Positions 8,409-16,781 of a DNA stretch of 64,000 bases are shown here, piece by piece (positions within the stretch are counted from its first letter, which is position 1; every line of letters starts with the position of its first letter). The translations under genes were made by a program, and so were the position numbers. The stretch spans positions 1,674,001 through 1,738,000 of the forward strand of contig NZ_CP097160.1 in assembly GCF_023370115.1 (NCBI RefSeq), read 5' to 3'. The notes under the pieces were generated by a model. It ran no database searches, was not told the DNA's origin, and was given only the letters and a program-made list of their open reading frames with translations. This DNA is from Gulosibacter sediminis (GTDB lineage Bacteria > Actinomycetota > Actinomycetes > Actinomycetales > Microbacteriaceae).

Positions 8409-11339
8409 TCAGCGCGCTCCTTCGGTGTCGTTGGATGTTGCGGAGTCGTTCGGCACGACGACGAGCAGCGGGCGCACCGATACGTGGTGCGGCCGCAGCG
8501 CCTCGGCGAGCTGCGCCTCCTCAGAAATCTCGTTCGCGCGGGTCTTCAGCTCGCGGCGTTGCACGAGCTGCCGCGCATCCGCCTCCCACTCGGCGACGCG
8601 CTCGAGCCAATGCCGCACGCGGCGCTCGATCGCCTCAGTGATGTTGTCGAGCTGATTGCGCGCGTGCTGCTGCGTCTTGTCGACCGCCGCGGGAATGTAG
8701 CCCGCGAGCGCGCTGGTGTCGACCGCGCCGGGGTTCACGAGCTGGTGCTCGGCCGTGAGCCCGAGCCTCGTGAGTGCCTCGTTCGCGTTCGCGTGGGTCT
8801 CGCTGAACAGCATCCCCGGCGACGGGCCGAACTGCGTGATGTGCATGGATGCGACCGTGCGGGCCTGCTTGTCGCTGATAGTCGCGAGCAGATAGACAGT
8901 GGGCACGTCGACCTGGCCGCGCACCGCGAACACCTCATTGCGGCCGAGGCTCGTCAAGGTCTTGTCGGCCACCCAGTCGAGCACCGGATGCAGCGGGCCG
9001 AGAAAGTGCTCGCTCGGCCAGAGCGAGGGCGAGGTGACCGAGTTCTGCGCATCGGCGAGCGCGCGCTTCGCGGCGTCCTTCGAAGTGGTCATGGTGATGC
9101 GCTCGGTGACGCGGCGCTCGGCGAGATACGACTGCGGCAGCACGCGCAGGCGCTGGTTGAGGTCGCGCGGCGGCGTGAGCGAGAGCGTGAAGTCGGTGTC
9201 GTTTGCCTTGAAGCCGACGCCGTTGTGGTCGAGCGAGTTGGCCGGGCCCGATTTGAAGGCGGCCGAGAGACCGGCCTTCAGGAAGGTGCCGGCATCGGGA
9301 AACAGGCCCGGGGCGGGGATGGTGTCGGTGGGGGTTTGGTGTGTTGGCTTTTGTGACTGTGCTGTTGTCTGCTCGGGTGGCGCCTGCTGCGGATCTCCCT
9401 GCTGGGCGGCGTCGATGAGGTACTGCAAGAACGGATCTTCGGTGTCTTGCTGCAGAATCTGCTCGGGCGGTGCGACCACGTCGTCGAGCGTTTTGGTGCC
9501 GGCGAGCACCTTGCGAATCTCGTCTTCTTCGGCCTTGGCGTCGTACTTGCCCATGAGCGAGGCCGTGTCGCCGAGGGCGCGGTGGGCCTCGTCTTCGCGC
9601 TCGACCAGGCGCGCGAGCACGTTCGCGTCGCCGGCGAAGAGTTCGTTGTCGAAGTCGAGCAGCAGCGTGGTGATCTGCGGTTCGGTGCGCTGGCCGTAGC
9701 GGTCGATGCGGCCATTGCGCTGCTCGATGCGAATGAGGCTCCACGGAATGTCGAAGTGGATGAGCTCGTGGCACTGCGAGTGCAGGTTCACGCCCTCGGA
9801 TGCGACGTCGCCCGTGATGAGCACGCGCAGCTTCGACGAGGCCTTGCGGAACTCTTCGACGATCTCTTGCTGCTCGGTGTCGCTGAGGCCGCCGTGCAGA
9901 ATACGAATCTCTTCGTCGGCGAGCTTGAGGTTCTTTTTGACCTGCTCGCGCAACCAGCCGAGGGTTGCGACACGCTCCGAGAATACGACGGCGCGCACAT
10001 CCTTGCCCCGGCCGATGCCGATGTTCTTCAGGTAGCCGAGCAGCGCATCCAGCTTCGCCGAGCCTTCGTCGAGCGAGCGCTGCGCCAGCGTCTCGAGCTC
10101 GTCGAGCGCGTGGCCTTCGCGGATTTCTGCCGCGGAGTCGCCGAGGCGCTTTCGGCGTTCGCGCACGGTTTCGAGAAAGGCGACCGGCGATGAGAGGAAT
10201 GCCTTGGCGAGGGTCCACGGGAACAAGCCCTTGTTTTCGCCAGAGTAGGGGCTCGCGGTTTGCGGCTTGAGCCAGGTTGATGCGAGGTGCTCGGCGAGGC
10301 GGTTCTCTGCGGGCTTCGCGTCGATCCGGATGTTCTGCGGCGGCTTGCGCTCGGCCCAGTCGGCGCCGACTTCGCGCTGCACCTCGGGGCTGTGGCGGTG
10401 GCGGCGCAGCACGAGGCGATTGACGGCCTTGCGGTCGACCGTGCCGTCGGGGCGCACCGCGCTCGGCTCGAGCAGGCGGATGAGCTCGGCGAACGACTCC
10501 TTCTTACCGTTGTGCGGCGTCGCCGACGCGAGAATCAGCGCGTGCGTGTTCGGCGCGAGGGTGCGGGCGAGGCGGTTGTTCAGCGTCGCGCCGGTGATGT
10601 TGTGCGACTCGTCGATGACCACCGCATCCCAGCGGAAGTGCTGCAGGTGCGCGCGGTACTGGTCTTGCTTGAGCGTGTCGATCGAGATGATCGCACGCTT
10701 GAAGTAACTGAAGGGGTTTCTTGTTGCCGGGAGCTGCTGTCTGACGCGTTGCAGGCCGAGCGAGTCGAGGCGCACGAACGGGAGGGCGAAGCGGGTCCAC
10801 ATTTCACGCTGCATCTGCTCGAGCACGTGGCGGGGCGTGACGATGAGAATGCGCTCACCCTCGCCGCGTCGAACGAGCTCGCTGAGGATCATGCCGATCT
10901 CAATCGTCTTGCCAAGGCCCACCGCGTCAGCGATGAGCAGGCGCGGGCGCAGTTGCTCCTGATCGAAGGCGCGCTTCACCGCGGTGAGCTGATAGTTGAG
11001 CGGATCGGCCAGCATCTGCGTGCTCACGGTGAGCTTCGACTCGGATGTTGGGGTCGGCTGTCGTCGGAGCGTCGCCTCGAGCCACAGCCGCGCCGTGCGG
11101 TACTGCGGTGAGCCGTCGCCGACGACGCGGGCCTCTCGGGTATCGAGGCGGGTGATCGTGTCTAGGTCGGTGTAGAACGCGCCGGCGGTGTCGCGGACCA
11201 GCTCGCTGAGGCCGATGCAGCGCACGAGGGTGCCAGATGTGGTCTGCTCGGTGTTCGTCACGAGCCACTCTGCGTCGCGAACGATCACCACCTCACCAGG
11301 AGCAAACTGCAGGTCGTCGGCAACCTCGGTTTGTGTCAC
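8409..11339 (-). CDS. SNF2-family helicase, DISARM DrmD-like (976 aa)
   Basis: First gene of the defence operon. An N-terminal segment of about 110 residues precedes the SF2 core. Motif I is ADAVGLGKT (138-145), motif II is DESH (242-245), and motif III reads ASATPHNGKKES. The second RecA domain carries SEGVNLHSQCHELIHFD and the arginine-finger motif QRNGRIDRYGQ, typical of SNF2/RapA-type translocases. A long C-terminal part rich in charged helices follows. SNF2 enzymes pump or remodel DNA with ATP; in class 1 DISARM the DrmD protein occupies exactly this position ahead of the methylase. The gene opens an operon of at least three genes on the minus strand; its promoter should lie in the 138-bp gap shared with the divergent unknown gene. 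Assignment to SNF2 is firm, to DrmD likely. Confidence 0.85.
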   Translation of the reverse strand: MTQTEVADDLQFAPGEVVIVRDAEWLVTNTEQTTSGTLVRCIGLSELVRDTAGAFYTDLDTITRLDTREARVVGDGSPQYRTARLWLEATLRRQPTPTSESKLTVSTQMLADPLNYQLTAVKRAFDQEQLRPRLLIADAVGLGKTIEIGMILSELVRRGEGERILIVTPRHVLEQMQREMWTRFALPFVRLDSLGLQRVRQQLPATRNPFSYFKRAIISIDTLKQDQYRAHLQHFRWDAVVIDESHNITGATLNNRLARTLAPNTHALILASATPHNGKKESFAELIRLLEPSAVRPDGTVDRKAVNRLVLRRHRHSPEVQREVGADWAERKPPQNIRIDAKPAENRLAEHLASTWLKPQTASPYSGENKGLFPWTLAKAFLSSPVAFLETVRERRKRLGDSAAEIREGHALDELETLAQRSLDEGSAKLDALLGYLKNIGIGRGKDVRAVVFSERVATLGWLREQVKKNLKLADEEIRILHGGLSDTEQQEIVEEFRKASSKLRVLITGDVASEGVNLHSQCHELIHFDIPWSLIRIEQRNGRIDRYGQRTEPQITTLLLDFDNELFAGDANVLARLVEREDEAHRALGDTASLMGKYDAKAEEDEIRKVLAGTKTLDDVVAPPEQILQQDTEDPFLQYLIDAAQQGDPQQAPPEQTTAQSQKPTHQTPTDTIPAPGLFPDAGTFLKAGLSAAFKSGPANSLDHNGVGFKANDTDFTLSLTPPRDLNQRLRVLPQSYLAERRVTERITMTTSKDAAKRALADAQNSVTSPSLWPSEHFLGPLHPVLDWVADKTLTSLGRNEVFAVRGQVDVPTVYLLATISDKQARTVASMHITQFGPSPGMLFSETHANANEALTRLGLTAEHQLVNPGAVDTSALAGYIPAAVDKTQQHARNQLDNITEAIERRVRHWLERVAEWEADARQLVQRRELKTRANEISEEAQLAEALRPHHVSVRPLLVVVPNDSATSNDTEGAR

Positions 11340-11385
11340 GTCATCGGCTCTTTCTCGATGGTGGAAGTGTTCTGTTTACTTTAGG

Positions 11386-11398
11386 CCTGTTCGACAGG
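11386..11398. promoter_or_regulatory. Palindrome in the divergent promoter of the defence operon
   Basis: The 138-bp gap between the SNF2 helicase start and the divergent HTH gene holds a perfect inverted repeat CCTGT-TCG-ACAGG. A TAAAGT-like hexamer lies just downstream of it when read toward the helicase. A dimeric repressor, possibly the neighbouring protein with a C-terminal helix-turn-helix, could bind here. No regulator can be assigned from sequence alone. Confidence 0.35.
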
Positions 11399-11477
11399 TG
11401 CGGTGGACACGCTCGTGCGCGCTTGGAATCGCTGACCATCCGGAGCTCATGTCGCGGGGTAGCAATACCTTGACCAC

Positions 11478-12335
11478 ATGAGTTCAAGCAATTCGCCGCG
11501 CATCTGGGTGTACTTCAGCAACGTGATCATGGACGACGCTCTCGATCACCCGCCTGAAACCATTGAATTAACGCGCCGAGTATCAGTCAAACTCGAACTC
11601 GACACGCCGATTCACAAGGCCATCACTTCGGCAGTCGAGTCCGATGGGACCATTCCTCTTCGTCCCAAGGGACAAATACTCAACGGCAGCTACAACCTCC
11701 ACCTAGTCGATCCGATGGTCCTTGGCTCTGCTCCGCCCGCAAAGGTAGTACCTGTCACGTTCCCCTTGTACTGGGCAATTGACGCGAGCGATGGCCGAGC
11801 CCGACGCGTCTCCATGATGCGTGAAGAGAAGAATCGGTACTTAACACTTCGCGACCTTCTGGCGACCGTTCAAGCAGGTTTCATTGAGGGCGAAGCCAGC
11901 CACCTCTATTTGCACCTGCCTTGGGGAGTCGGCGGCGGAGGCCATGAGTTCTTTGACTTCACGAACTGGCTACTCGACATCGGTGTTGACCTAGGAACTG
12001 GGTATCTGGTCGTTGAGCCGATTCGCCGGGGAATCTCAGCGTTGTCGGCTCGAGTCAGGAATAGCCGACAAGATCGAAGGGCCCGACGGGTCGCTGCCGA
12101 CTGGGAAGCGCACAACATCTACTACCCGTTTCAGCTGCGAGAGTTTCTTGAGCTCAAGCCGTCATGGCGCATCGACGACGTGTCGCGACGACTTGGTGTC
12201 AGCAAGAAAACGAGTGAGCAACTCCTCAGAGCACTCGGCTATGAACCCAACTCCCACGGCGAATGGCTGCCAGGATTCTCACGAAGGGCCATACGTCGGC
12301 GCAAGAAGTGGATCGACAAAGAGAAGGGCCACTAG
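11478..12335 (+). CDS. Unknown protein with C-terminal helix-turn-helix (285 aa)
   Basis: I do not recognise this protein. It is divergently transcribed from the DISARM-like operon. The N-terminal two thirds (about 1-190) are soluble and mixed alpha/beta with no motif I can name; a glycine-rich turn WGVGGGGH occurs near residue 150. Residues about 195-225 are strongly basic. From about 225 the text RIDDVSRRLGVSKKTSEQLLRALGY looks like a helix-turn-helix, followed by a basic tail RRAIRRRKKWIDKEKGH. The base composition is less GC-rich than the backbone, which suggests acquired DNA. It could regulate the defence operon or be a separate defence gene. Confidence 0.7.
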   Translation: MSSSNSPRIWVYFSNVIMDDALDHPPETIELTRRVSVKLELDTPIHKAITSAVESDGTIPLRPKGQILNGSYNLHLVDPMVLGSAPPAKVVPVTFPLYWAIDASDGRARRVSMMREEKNRYLTLRDLLATVQAGFIEGEASHLYLHLPWGVGGGGHEFFDFTNWLLDIGVDLGTGYLVVEPIRRGISALSARVRNSRQDRRARRVAADWEAHNIYYPFQLREFLELKPSWRIDDVSRRLGVSKKTSEQLLRALGYEPNSHGEWLPGFSRRAIRRRKKWIDKEKGH

Positions 12336-12384
12336 ACATTCGACGCAACTCAGCCGTCTGAAAGTTTGATCAGATACGCGACTG

Positions 12385-13281
12385 TCAGTCGGTGAGCTTG
12401 TTGGCGATGTCGTTCATGACCACAGCGATGCCCTCGAGTCGCGACAGCGTTAGGTGGTGCTCGTCTTTGAGCGCGCGAAAGTGCATCACCTTGTTGCGCA
12501 ATTCGCTCGTGGCGTTGAGTTGACGAGTCATTTCGCCCCTGTCATAGAGCTGCGGAATGAGGTCCCAGACATCGCCGTACGTCACAACCTTGACGAGGTC
12601 CCCAAGCGTGTACTCCTCGCCACGTGACCCAATAGCTACTCGCCCCGCCGAGCCAGCCAACGCCTTGTTCAAGGTTTCGTCCGTCAATTTTCCGGACGCA
12701 CGGAGCGAATTGAAGATGCGACGAAGATCTGTCTCGATCTTGTTGAAGAGCATGAGTGGACGTGCAATGTTGGCAAGTTCCTCGCCGAGATCAGCTGTTG
12801 TCACAATCCCTGAGATGTGGTCTTGGTCATTCACGACAAGCACATACCCTCTCGCATTGATGATCGAGATCGCGGGTAGAAGCTCGTCACTCAGCTTTTG
12901 TTTCGGCGGATCTTTCACCGTGCAGGCCTCGAGGTCCGCGTTGGGGTTGAGCGAAAGCTGCTCCCCAATGGACTCCCAAGACACAACCCCAAATGGTCTT
13001 TTCGACTTGCCAGAGCACAGAACGGGCAACTGCGAAAAATTGTTAATCCGCATCTTCGTCGTGGCGAGGCTGAGGCTGTCCCCCTGGCGGACAGACTCGA
13101 CCGGTTCTCGCTTCGACGCCTCAAGGTACTCGAAAGTGAGGACTTCACCGATTGGCCGCAGGGCGTTCATGCGCTCATCATATTGGGCGCCGGTTGAGTC
13201 ACCGACCAAGTCGACAGTCGCCGAGAACAGGCGCTGGCGGACAACAGGACTCAGACCAATGGAGCCTATTGTCGCGGCCAT
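12385..13281 (-). CDS. CBS-pair protein with C-terminal HEPN-like domain
   Basis: A 298-residue soluble protein. Two CBS motifs span roughly residues 60-125 and 130-185 (for example INNFSQLPVL and GIVTTADLGEEL), forming a nucleotide-sensing pair. The C-terminal 110 residues are helical and end with LRNKVMHF at 261-268, which fits the R-N-x3-H signature (R262, H267) of HEPN RNases and Swt1-like domains. HEPN proteins often cleave RNA in toxin-antitoxin and abortive-infection systems, and CBS pairs bind adenine nucleotides. A nucleotide-gated RNase is therefore a reasonable hypothesis. It lies downstream of the higBA pair on the same strand, 17 bp after higA, so the three may be co-transcribed. 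HEPN activity is inferred from the motif only. Confidence 0.65.
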   Translation of the reverse strand: MAATIGSIGLSPVVRQRLFSATVDLVGDSTGAQYDERMNALRPIGEVLTFEYLEASKREPVESVRQGDSLSLATTKMRINNFSQLPVLCSGKSKRPFGVVSWESIGEQLSLNPNADLEACTVKDPPKQKLSDELLPAISIINARGYVLVVNDQDHISGIVTTADLGEELANIARPLMLFNKIETDLRRIFNSLRASGKLTDETLNKALAGSAGRVAIGSRGEEYTLGDLVKVVTYGDVWDLIPQLYDRGEMTRQLNATSELRNKVMHFRALKDEHHLTLSRLEGIAVVMNDIANKLTD

Positions 13282-13298
13282 TCGCGACCCATATGGGG

Positions 13299-13595
13299 TC
13301 AGCCTGCAATCAGCGACTCGATCCGATCAATCTCATCGCCGTGGCGGTCGCGTTCGACCTCCAAGTCGTAGCGGGCCTGGAGATTGATCCAAAATCGGTC
13401 GTCCACCCCGAGTGCCTTCGACAGACGCAGCGCGGTCTCGATTGTGATCGATCGCTTGCCTCGAATGATCTCGCTGATGCGGGTCTGGCTGAGGCCGGTC
13501 GCCTTCGCGAGGCGATACTGCGAGATACCCATCGGCTCGAGGAACTCGGTACGCAAGATCTCACCGGGCGTTATCGGTGCATGAGCCTTTGCCAT
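13299..13595 (-). CDS. higA: HigA-family antitoxin (XRE helix-turn-helix)
   Basis: A 98-residue antitoxin that should neutralise the HigB toxin and repress the operon. The HigA hallmark ITPGEILRTEFLEPMGIS begins at residue 8, the helix-turn-helix follows as QYRLAKATGLSQTRISEIIRGKRSI, and the family segment FWINLQARYDLEVE comes after it. Length and motifs are normal for HigA. It starts 12 bp after the toxin stop, giving the toxin-first order typical of higBA. An 11-bp palindrome overlapping the promoter is its probable operator. Confidence 0.9.
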   Translation of the reverse strand: MAKAHAPITPGEILRTEFLEPMGISQYRLAKATGLSQTRISEIIRGKRSITIETALRLSKALGVDDRFWINLQARYDLEVERDRHGDEIDRIESLIAG

Positions 13596-13607
13596 CAGCT
13601 CTTTCCT

Positions 13608-13889
13608 TTAGAGATAGTCCGTGATCTCAACGTCTTCAGCCCCACCATCCACGCAAACGAAACAGATGCGGTACTGGCTGTTGACGCGGATTGAATATTG
13701 GCCAGCTCTGTCGCCGTTCAGCTTCTCGAGCCGGTTACCTGGCCGAACTCTGAGGCTGCCGAGCGTGGATGCACCGTTGAGCAGGCGTAGTTTCTTCTGC
13801 GCTGCGCGCTGCAGATCCGGCCGCAGCGAGGCCACTCGCTCACGATTCCAAGCACGCTCAGAATCTCGGTCTCGAAACGACCGGATCAC
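13608..13889 (-). CDS. higB: HigB-type toxin (RelE superfamily)
   Basis: A 93-residue RelE/HigB-like toxin, expected to be a ribosome-dependent mRNA endonuclease. It begins with GTG and reads MIRSFRDRDSERAW, with the family block LRVRPGNRLEKLNGDRAGQYSIRVNSQYRICF cut here into its parts: the RPGNRLEKL segment at about 49-57 and QYSIRVNSQYRICF at about 65-78. It ends with DVEITDYL, as many HigB proteins do. The toxin precedes the antitoxin on the same strand. The putative -10 box ends only seven bases before the start codon, so the transcript is probably leaderless. Confidence 0.88.
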   Translation of the reverse strand: MIRSFRDRDSERAWNRERVASLRPDLQRAAQKKLRLLNGASTLGSLRVRPGNRLEKLNGDRAGQYSIRVNSQYRICFVCVDGGAEDVEITDYL

Positions 13890-13895
13890 GTGAGA

Positions 13896-13924
13896 ATGCT
13901 ATTGGCTAACGATACTATCGGCAA
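13896..13924 (-). promoter_or_regulatory. higB: higBA promoter with overlapping palindrome
   Basis: Read on the minus strand, TTGCCG (13924-13919) and TAGCAT (13901-13896) are separated by 17 bases, a good sigma-70-like pair. The 11-bp palindrome CGATACTATCG at 13910-13920 touches the -35 box and spacer, where a HigA dimer would block polymerase. Transcription should start about at the GTG start codon of higB, implying a leaderless mRNA. Confidence 0.55.
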
Positions 13925-14095
13925 GCGTCACCACCGCCCCTCCTGGCCCTGCAACGTCGGGCCCGACCCCGACCGAAAACCGCAACTCCGCAAACCATCC
14001 GCGAAGCCTGCGATCTCCACCAGGGGAACAAGTCGTAGCAGCACACCTTGTCGAAAGACGACAGCAAGACCGAGCCCTGTGGATAACTCGGCCGC

Positions 14096-14650
14096 GTGTC
14101 GGCGGCCTTGCCTACGCTGCTTGACAGCCGTGCAGCCTCCCTCCGGAAGGATGCCACCTTGACTCTCTCCAGCAACGACAAGCTCAAGTACCTGCTCGCC
14201 ACCGCCGTCGGCAACGCGCCGCAAGCACCCAGTTCCGCATGTCCGGCAACGGACTCAACCTCGCCATCGACGACAACGAGCCACTGAAGTGGCCGCTGTC
14301 TCGCGTCCGCACGCAGGCGCTCATCGACGCGGAAGTGGGTGACGTAAGCGACGCATCCGAGGTGCGATCGGTGCGCTTCGCGCCCGACCGAGTGTCGCTG
14401 AGCGACAGGTGGTCGAAGCTGCTCGACCAGGCACTGCCCGACGTTGCGCTGACCATCGGCTACCCCGCCGGCCCGCAGCTCGGCCGACGGTGCGATCGGC
14501 AATCTCTTCGTCGTCATGAGAGTCGCCCGCAAGAGCGTCGAGATCACGACCGAGGCGTTCGGATGGGGACAATCACCGCCACACGACCACTCCCTTGGTG
14601 GTCGCATATCGCACATCCGCCGCACCGACCACCACGCCAATCAAGTCTGA
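14096..14650 (+). pseudogene. Frameshifted unknown gene
   Basis: No single frame covers this stretch, but coding-like text moves between frames. It runs SSNDKLKYLLATAVGN in one frame (from about 14160), then MSGNGLNLAIDDNEPLKWPL to ALPDVALTIGYPAGPQL in the next (14239-14490), then back to the first frame as DGAIGNLFVVMRVARKSVEI and ending HHANQV before a TGA at 14648. At least two indels are needed. The product is not recognised. Plausible alternatives are a decayed gene or local sequence errors. It sits between the toxin-antitoxin pair and another unknown gene, in a 700-bp stretch that otherwise holds nothing recognisable. Confidence 0.45.
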
Positions 14651-15413
14651 CTGCCTCACCATCGTCACGTTGAAGGTGTACGCCGATGACGCGGCGCCCG
14701 GCCGACAGCCCACGATCGACGCGATCGCCCAGGTGCTGCGCGTCGGCAATTCGTCGTACAGCTACATCCACGACACCTACGGCGCGTTCGTGCTGCCGCT
14801 CACGAAGGACCACGCCAAGAGCGACCTCGCCTACGGCCTTGTGGACGACACCGACAAGGAGCTCGTCACGCTACTTGCGGCAGCGGCCGACCAGACGGGG
14901 TACGACTGGGCTCTCGCGCGAGCCGAGTTGAAGGATGGCCGCGACATGTGGCGGCCGCATCACCACGTCACGAGCATGACCTTGCGGTGGTGGAACGATT
15001 CGAAATGCCCCGGCACGCTCAGCTTCGACGTTCCCACAGGATGCCTCGTCTACCCACACGGCCGTTTGCCAGATGATGAATTGGCTGGCGGCATCGCGAC
15101 CCCGGGGTTCCACTTCAGCACCGTGTACATCACGGCACTCCTGCTCATCCCGCATGGCAAGGCCGTCCGACTGCGCACGAAGATCCGCCCCTATTGGGCG
15201 ATGGAGCGCGCCTACGACGCGCTCGAGGGAGGGCAAGTGAAGCGGGCGGAGCACCTACTGGAGTGCCTCATCCGAGTGCTGAAGCCCGACCGCCCCGAGA
15301 CCAGCTACGAGTGGCAGGGCGAACCAAGCCAGCTCGACACCCCAGGCTGGGACACCCCCGACGAGCGCTACACCGACACGCGAACGGTCGAGTTCACCGC
15401 GCATCAAGAGTGA
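14595..15413 (+). CDS. Unknown protein (up to 272 aa, start uncertain)
   Basis: I do not recognise the family. The longest reading starts at a TTG, but conserved-looking text begins around TIVTLKVYADDAAPG, so a start near 14670 is equally possible. The protein is soluble, with aromatic-rich blocks YSYIHDTYGAFVLPL, WRPHHHVTSMTLRWW and GGIATPGFHFSTVYITALLL, and a charged C-terminus. The HHH cluster near residue 119 might bind metal, but there is no further support. It follows the frameshifted gene on the same strand and its 3' end overlaps the end of the convergent amidase gene by about 20 bp. Confidence 0.5.
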   Translation: MVVAYRTSAAPTTTPIKSDCLTIVTLKVYADDAAPGRQPTIDAIAQVLRVGNSSYSYIHDTYGAFVLPLTKDHAKSDLAYGLVDDTDKELVTLLAAAADQTGYDWALARAELKDGRDMWRPHHHVTSMTLRWWNDSKCPGTLSFDVPTGCLVYPHGRLPDDELAGGIATPGFHFSTVYITALLLIPHGKAVRLRTKIRPYWAMERAYDALEGGQVKRAEHLLECLIRVLKPDRPETSYEWQGEPSQLDTPGWDTPDERYTDTRTVEFTAHQE

Positions 15414-16686
15414 GGTCGCGCGCGGCGGCGAGCAGCAACGCATCCTGCCCCGGGCGGGCGATGAGCTGCACCGACTGCGGCAGCGCGCATCCGTCGACCC
15501 ACATCGGCAGAGCAATCGCCGGCCAGCCGAGCACGTTCCAGATGTTCGTCATTGAGGCGAGCTCGCGACTCGGACCGGGGTCGGTGAAACGCGGGGCGAG
15601 GATGGGCGAGCTCGGGCTGATGAGTACCTCGCGTTCGTCGAAGGTCGCCTCGAAGAGCTCGCGCACGCGGTCGATCTCTGCCTCGGCGGCCGCGACCTCA
15701 GCATCGGTGACGTCGCGCCCAGCGAGTACGTTCGCGAGAATCTTGGGCTGGAACTTCTCGGGCGACGTGCGTGCCCGCTCGGCGTGCAAGTCGTATGCTT
15801 CCCTCGAGCGCACGATGCGATAGAGCTCGGCATAGTCGATGTAGTGGCCATCAAGCTGCGGCAGCCGAGCTGCCTCGGCGCCGAGCTGCGCCACGACGCG
15901 GTCGTGAGGAACGCCGGCGGCCGCGTCGACGACCTTGGCCCGTACATCCTCGAGGGCGAGGAATCTCGCGACCTGCGCATCCGCACCGCGAAGGAATCCG
16001 GTCGCCTCCATCACGACAGCGATGTCGTCGGCCGTGGTCGCGAATAAGCCAAGCGTATCGAACGAGTTGGAGAGGGGGAACGCACCCGCGGTGTCGATGA
16101 GCCCGAGCGTCGGCTTGAGCCCGACGACGCCGCAGAGCGCCGCGGGCAGGCGGATCGAGCCGGCCGTGTCTGACCCGACCGCGTATGACACGACGCCAGT
16201 CGCGACCGCCGCGGCCGAGCCCGAGCTCGAGCCGCCGGGCACCCGCTCGGCGTCGAAGGGATTCCGTACGACGCCGAACGCCCCGACGTCACCGCGAATG
16301 CCGTACGAAAACTCCTGCGCGTTCGTCTTGCCGACGACCACGGCGCCCACCGCACGCAACCGCGCGACGATGAACGCGTCGTGCTCGGGCACGTTGTCGC
16401 GGAAGAACTCCGAGGCCATCGTCGTGCGCACCCCCGCCGTGTCGATGACGTCCTTCACCGCGGTCGGGATGCCGTCGAGCGCCCCGCGCGACTCCCCCGC
16501 GGCCCGACGCGCATCCGATTCCTCCGCTGCCCGGAGCGCCCCGGCGTCGTCCACCGTGATGAAGAGATTGTCGGATGCGCGGGCCGCTTCGAGCGCCCGT
16601 CGAGTCAGCTCGACGGAGGTCGTTTCGCCGGCGGCAAGCTGCGCCGCGAGTTGGGTCAGGGTCGGATGCACGTCATTGTTCGCCAC
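15394..16686 (-). CDS. Amidase (amidase-signature family)
   Basis: Serine hydrolase of the amidase-signature family, cleaving carboxamides; the substrate cannot be told. The Ser-cisSer-Lys machinery is visible: K78 in TAVKDVIDTAGV, the GGSSSGSAAA loop at 151-160 and S177 in GSDTAGSIRLPAALCG. The length of 430 residues is normal. The frame is open for a further 435 codons upstream, but that extra part is the antisense shadow of the neighbouring membrane-protein gene; the GTG giving VANNDVHPTLTQLAA is the sensible start. It could also be annotated GatA-like, but no gatC or gatB neighbours are present, so a catabolic amidase is preferred. Confidence 0.9.
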   Translation of the reverse strand: MANNDVHPTLTQLAAQLAAGETTSVELTRRALEAARASDNLFITVDDAGALRAAEESDARRAAGESRGALDGIPTAVKDVIDTAGVRTTMASEFFRDNVPEHDAFIVARLRAVGAVVVGKTNAQEFSYGIRGDVGAFGVVRNPFDAERVPGGSSSGSAAAVATGVVSYAVGSDTAGSIRLPAALCGVVGLKPTLGLIDTAGAFPLSNSFDTLGLFATTADDIAVVMEATGFLRGADAQVARFLALEDVRAKVVDAAAGVPHDRVVAQLGAEAARLPQLDGHYIDYAELYRIVRSREAYDLHAERARTSPEKFQPKILANVLAGRDVTDAEVAAAEAEIDRVRELFEATFDEREVLISPSSPILAPRFTDPGPSRELASMTNIWNVLGWPAIALPMWVDGCALPQSVQLIARPGQDALLLAAARDLTLDAR

Positions 16687-16781
16687 GCACGCCAGCGTAG
16701 CCCGGAACGAGAGGGCGACCATTGCGTTAGCTACGCGCCTCCGACTGCGTTCGCGGAGACAAGCGCGAGCGGCGCGAAACC

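Noticed and set aside
1-11339. BREX system
   Set aside because: A large PglX-like methylase and a SNF2 helicase could fit, but no BrxC, PglZ, BrxA or BrxB is visible and a DEAD helicase with zinc ribbons is the third gene.
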